From Nodosilinea sp. LEGE 07298 (GTDB lineage Bacteria; Cyanobacteriota; Cyanobacteriia; Phormidesmidales; Phormidesmidaceae): a stretch of 40,952 bases of DNA. The stretch is from the NCBI RefSeq assembly GCF_015207265.1, contig NZ_JADEXE010000021.1:1-40952 (forward strand). Direction: 5' to 3'. This document shows positions 38,531 through 40,952 of this stretch, one piece after another. The notes under the pieces were generated by a model, which saw only the letters and a list, made by a program, of their open reading frames with translations, did not search any database and was not told the origin of the DNA. Positions within the stretch are counted from its first letter, which is position 1. The number at the start of each line of letters is the position of its first letter. Both the position numbers and the translations under genes were made by a program.

Positions 38531-39457
38531 CTAAGATTTCCCTCCGTTTCTAACGTGCACCAGGCCCCGAGTCTTCACTCGAATTCTGTACAGCGACTCG
38601 CCAGCGGTAATCAATAAGCAGTGGCCCTCTGGACCGCCAAAGGTAAGGTTGGTGACGGTTTCAGGAACATAGATTTTACCGAGGAGAACGCTGTCGGGCG
38701 CGAAGACCTGAACGCTGTCTTGCGAACTGGTGAAAATGTTGCCCTGCGCATCTACTCGAAAACCGTCTGGTTGGCCGGGGTCTACCACCGCGAAGACTCG
38801 ACCATTTGTAGCCTGGCGGCCCGCCAAAACATCGTAGACGCGAATGTAGTGATGACCCTGGGGATAGTCAACCTCAGAGGTATCGGAGACGTACAACTGG
38901 CGCTCGTCTGGGCTGAAAGCTAACCCATTGGGGCGTTCCATCTCGGTGACGACGGGTTCGATCTCAGTTGTAGCCGGGTCGAAACGAAAGACAAAGCTGC
39001 TGGGCTGCTCCATTTTGCCGCCGTAGCCCTGACCCGGTTGGGTAATGCCGTAGGGCGGGTCTGTAAACCAAATGGTGCCGTCACTCTTGATGACCAGATC
39101 GTTGGGGCTGTTGAGCCGCTTGCCCTGGTAGCGATCCACCAGTATTACCCACTGACCATCCTGCTCACGCCGAATGATCGCCCGTTGCCCGTGGGAGCAG
39201 GCCACCAGCCGCCCTTCCAGATCGAGGGTGTTACCGTTTTGATAGTGCGATGGGTCTCGTAAGACCTGCACCCCTTTATCTTCATGCCAACAGAGCAGAC
39301 GATTGCCATGCCCTTCGCTGAAGACCACGCTGCCATCTTCGGGGCAGTACACTGGCCCTTCGCTATGGACAACACCGCTGGCAAGCTGCTCTAAGTCTGC
39401 GTCTGGGTAGACAAGTTCTTTGAGGCGATCGTCGAAAATTTCAATGTTTGCGGCCAT
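38531..39457 (-). CDS. SMP-30/gluconolactonase-type beta-propeller protein
   Basis: 308 residues. The six-bladed propeller of the SMP-30/gluconolaconase group hydrolyses sugar or other lactones at a bound metal. Conserved metal-site segments are SEGPVYCPEDGSVVFSE near 32-48 (Glu), LNSPNDLVIKSDGTIWFTDPPYGI near 114-137 (Asn/Asp), MERPNGLAFSPDERQLYVSDT near 174-194 and the Asp in PDGFRVDAQGNIF near 230. The SD sequence AGGAGG at 39463-39468 gives a strong start at ATG 39457. There is no signal peptide. It follows the cupin gene by 16 bases, so the two are probably one operon, perhaps handling a small lactone or sugar acid. Confidence 0.85.
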   Translation of the reverse strand: MAANIEIFDDRLKELVYPDADLEQLASGVVHSEGPVYCPEDGSVVFSEGHGNRLLCWHEDKGVQVLRDPSHYQNGNTLDLEGRLVACSHGQRAIIRREQDGQWVILVDRYQGKRLNSPNDLVIKSDGTIWFTDPPYGITQPGQGYGGKMEQPSSFVFRFDPATTEIEPVVTEMERPNGLAFSPDERQLYVSDTSEVDYPQGHHYIRVYDVLAGRQATNGRVFAVVDPGQPDGFRVDAQGNIFTSSQDSVQVFAPDSVLLGKIYVPETVTNLTFGGPEGHCLLITAGESLYRIRVKTRGLVHVRNGGKS

Positions 39458-39462
39458 CTATA

Positions 39463-39468
39463 CCTCCT
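39463..39468 (-). promoter_or_regulatory. Strong ribosome binding site of the SMP-30 gene
   Basis: AGGAGG, five bases before ATG 39457, is among the clearest Shine-Dalgarno sequences in the window and suggests high translation. Confidence 0.8.
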
Positions 39469-39473
39469 GCCGC

Positions 39474-39926
39474 TCAGGCAAAAGCCCCCGGTTTTGCGGC
39501 GATATATTGCTCGTCGTTGAGCTGGGCAATCATGAGCACGGCGGGTTCATCGCCGACGGTGCCAGAGAGGTGGCCTTTTTTGTCCTCATCGTCTGCCTGT
39601 GTATTCTGGTCGCCGCCAAAGGAGACGTCCCCTGGCCCCATTTCGACCCGCTGACCATCCATGGTTTCCACAAACCAGCGCCCAGAGAGGGGCACAATCC
39701 ACTGGGGCTGAGGGTTTTCGTGCCATTCGCCCACCCAGTCAACCGGCAGCACCGTGAACATGATGTTGGCTCCAGAGGTGAGTAGGCGGTTGTTCCACTG
39801 AGGATCGGTACCTTCCGCAATGCTGCTTTGCTCAAAGTTGCTCAGCTCACACTGGGTCTGGTGGCTAATGCCTTGCTCATCGGTCCAGACGTGCCAGTAG
39901 GTGAGAGTAGGTTGTTGGTTGCTCAT
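39474..39926 (-). CDS. Cupin-fold protein, upstream partner of the SMP-30 gene
   Basis: About 150 residues from ATG 39926 (MSNQQPTLTYWHVWTD); a longer frame to 39971 adds residues without family character. The segment GEWHENPQPQWIVPLSGRWFVETMDGQRVEMGPGDVSFGGDQ at about 80-120 is a cupin barrel with the two canonical motifs, including a His-x-Asn...Glu/Gly-rich set, although the usual first motif (HxH) is incomplete. It may bind a metal or sugar. It is the first gene of a probable two-gene operon with the SMP-30-like lactonase. Its specific reaction is unknown. Confidence 0.7.
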   Translation of the reverse strand: MSNQQPTLTYWHVWTDEQGISHQTQCELSNFEQSSIAEGTDPQWNNRLLTSGANIMFTVLPVDWVGEWHENPQPQWIVPLSGRWFVETMDGQRVEMGPGDVSFGGDQNTQADDEDKKGHLSGTVGDEPAVLMIAQLNDEQYIAAKPGAFA

Positions 39927-40455
39927 AGAGGTGGAAGAAGGGTTGGATTGAGGTGTATGACAAGAAATCAAGCGGTGTACTGCTGCGGAGTCAAATCAGT
40001 TTTGTCATCGGCTTGACATCCATATTTGAATGAAATTTGAGAGTGCGCAGATTTTTGTGTAAGCCTGTGACGGTTCAGATTTTGAATCGTTCTGGGAACA
40101 GGATAGCAAAATGCGAAAGTGCTGCTCTCCAGTTTTTGATGGGCCGGATCCATCGCTTGGCAATATTGTTTATGGCTAAATACAGAAGTTTGAAGACAGA
40201 GTCTTCATCAGGATCGTTGAGCGAGTCTGTCAGGATAGACGCTTTGACCACCACTATCGGTTGGATGTCAAACGACCGCGCCTGATCGCTCAGTTTCAGT
40301 TATTGAAGAGGCTGGTGTGAGGCGATGCCCTGGATGTGATGCTGAATGAACGGCCTGTTGTAGAACGCTTTACATCGCTTATTTATGATTGACAGTACAG
40401 TGGCTGCCTTTGTAGTGTGCGGTAATTGGTCGTAGCGTACTGACTTAAAGGGATT
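39927..40455. other. Intergenic region holding the transposase remnant
   Basis: Apart from the IS256-type fragment at 40075-40299, about 300 bases show no gene. A minus-strand stretch just above the fragment (40300-40390) has no recognisable coding sense. Confidence 0.5.
40075..40299 (-). pseudogene. 3' remnant of an IS256-family transposase
   Basis: The minus-strand frame ends at a TGA at 40075-40077 and reads FKLLYLAINNIAKRWIRPIK followed by NWRAALSHFAILFPERF, closely matching the C-terminal end of IS256-type transposases (LYLA..N..KKW..PI.NW..AL..FAI.F..R). An in-frame TAA lies just upstream of 40299 and the catalytic DDE part is absent, so only about 75 codons remain. No inverted-repeat ends were recognised. 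It lies beside the truncated NB-ARC gene. Confidence 0.7.
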
Positions 40456-40952
40456 GTGGTTACCCTTAAAGCATCTTTCTCAGGTCGGACACAAATTAAG
40501 CAGGCCAGATTGAAGCAGGGCTGGGCCGCCAGTGATTTTCGCTGGATGCAAGCGGCCAGTCTCGTTCTTGGTACTGATTGGGAGTCGCTGGGGGTACTGG
40601 CGGCGGGTGTTTCTGAGGGGACATGGAAGCGGTTTTTAGCTGGGAAAGTCGCTATCAATGCCGAGGCATTTAAAGCTTACTGCGAAGTGCTGAGGCTTGA
40701 CTGGCAGACCGTCGCTGAGGTTGAGCCCAAGACGGGAGTTGCCGAAAATGGTGCAACGGCCCTGGCAACCGAAGAGCCTGCGCCTGAGGCCTCCACCCTT
40801 TTGGTGGACTGGAGCAGTGCTCCTGACGATGCAATCTTTTACGGACGGCAGAGCGAGCTAGACACCCTTCGGCACTGGGTGATAGAAGACCGCTGCCGAC
40901 TGATCACGCTGCTGGGCATGGGCGGCATTGGCAAGACGGCGCTGTCGGTGCG
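40456..40952 (+). CDS. NB-ARC (STAND) NTPase with N-terminal DNA-binding-like domain, 5' part
   Basis: 165 codons are visible and the gene leaves the right edge. It starts at GTG 40456, after an in-frame TGA at 40441-40443, with AAGGGA just upstream. Residues about 3-88 form a helical domain of the type found at the front of cyanobacterial NB-ARC proteins (GTWKRFLAGKVAINAEAFKAYCEVLRLDW). After an A/E/P linker the NB-ARC module opens with FYGRQSELDTLRHWV and Walker A LLGMGGIGKTALSV near 151-164. STAND NTPases of this kind act as ligand-triggered switches, often with C-terminal WD40 or TPR sensors, and some work in anti-phage defence. The C-terminal sensor is outside the window, so the role is open. 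Confidence 0.75.
   Translation, partial: MVTLKASFSGRTQIKQARLKQGWAASDFRWMQAASLVLGTDWESLGVLAAGVSEGTWKRFLAGKVAINAEAFKAYCEVLRLDWQTVAEVEPKTGVAENGATALATEEPAPEASTLLVDWSSAPDDAIFYGRQSELDTLRHWVIEDRCRLITLLGMGGIGKTALSV

Overview
The window looks like chromosome from a fairly GC-rich cyanobacterium, probably a filamentous Leptolyngbya/Nodosilinea-type organism (the genus is a guess). The evidence is the very frequent HIP1 octamer GCGATCGC and cyanobacterial marker genes: cyanophycin synthetase (cphA), a Ycf46-type AAA+ protein, a DevBCA-type exporter, DUF1995, DUF1361 and a divergent ProA paralogue. No tRNA, rRNA or CRISPR array was seen.

Layout. 1-435: start of a probable transposase leaving the left edge, then a strongly folded non-coding element. 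436-3874: FkbM methyltransferase, a coiled-coil protein, then a zinc-ribbon membrane protein followed after 4 bases by a ProA-family gene. 3875-8511: an AT-rich accessory islet with an exostosin-type glycosyltransferase, a decayed second copy of the zinc-ribbon/proA pair, two small insertion-like elements and a GT61-type glycosyltransferase. 8577-13834: minus-strand devB-devC-devC-devA exporter operon followed by a YbjN-like gene. 14126-19932: envelope and regulatory genes (FecR-domain secreted protein, beta-barrel protein, membrane-anchored VOC protein, ECF-like sigma factor, secreted TPR protein). 19974-25462: cphA, DUF1995, cysteine desulfurase and DUF309, all on the minus strand. 25554-31203: glmM, an S10-type peptidase, DUF1361 membrane protein, Ycf46. 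31309-32436: a second GT61-type gene. 33387-39926: uvrA, a mercuric-reductase-like flavoprotein, and an SMP-30/cupin pair. The right end holds the 3' remnant of an IS256-type transposase and the start of an NB-ARC (STAND) NTPase that runs off the window.

How the genes fit together: housekeeping genes (glmM for cell-wall precursors, uvrA for repair, cphA for nitrogen storage, a NifS-like sulfur donor) are interleaved with surface-polysaccharide and export genes (FkbM, exostosin, two GT61, DevBCCA, beta-barrel). The least ordinary parts are the mosaic decayed proA duplication, the insertion-like element bounded by an 11-base direct repeat, the folded element at the left end, the two-permease Dev operon, and a GT61 copy that lost its conserved His. 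I did not find a convincing wholly new multi-gene system.
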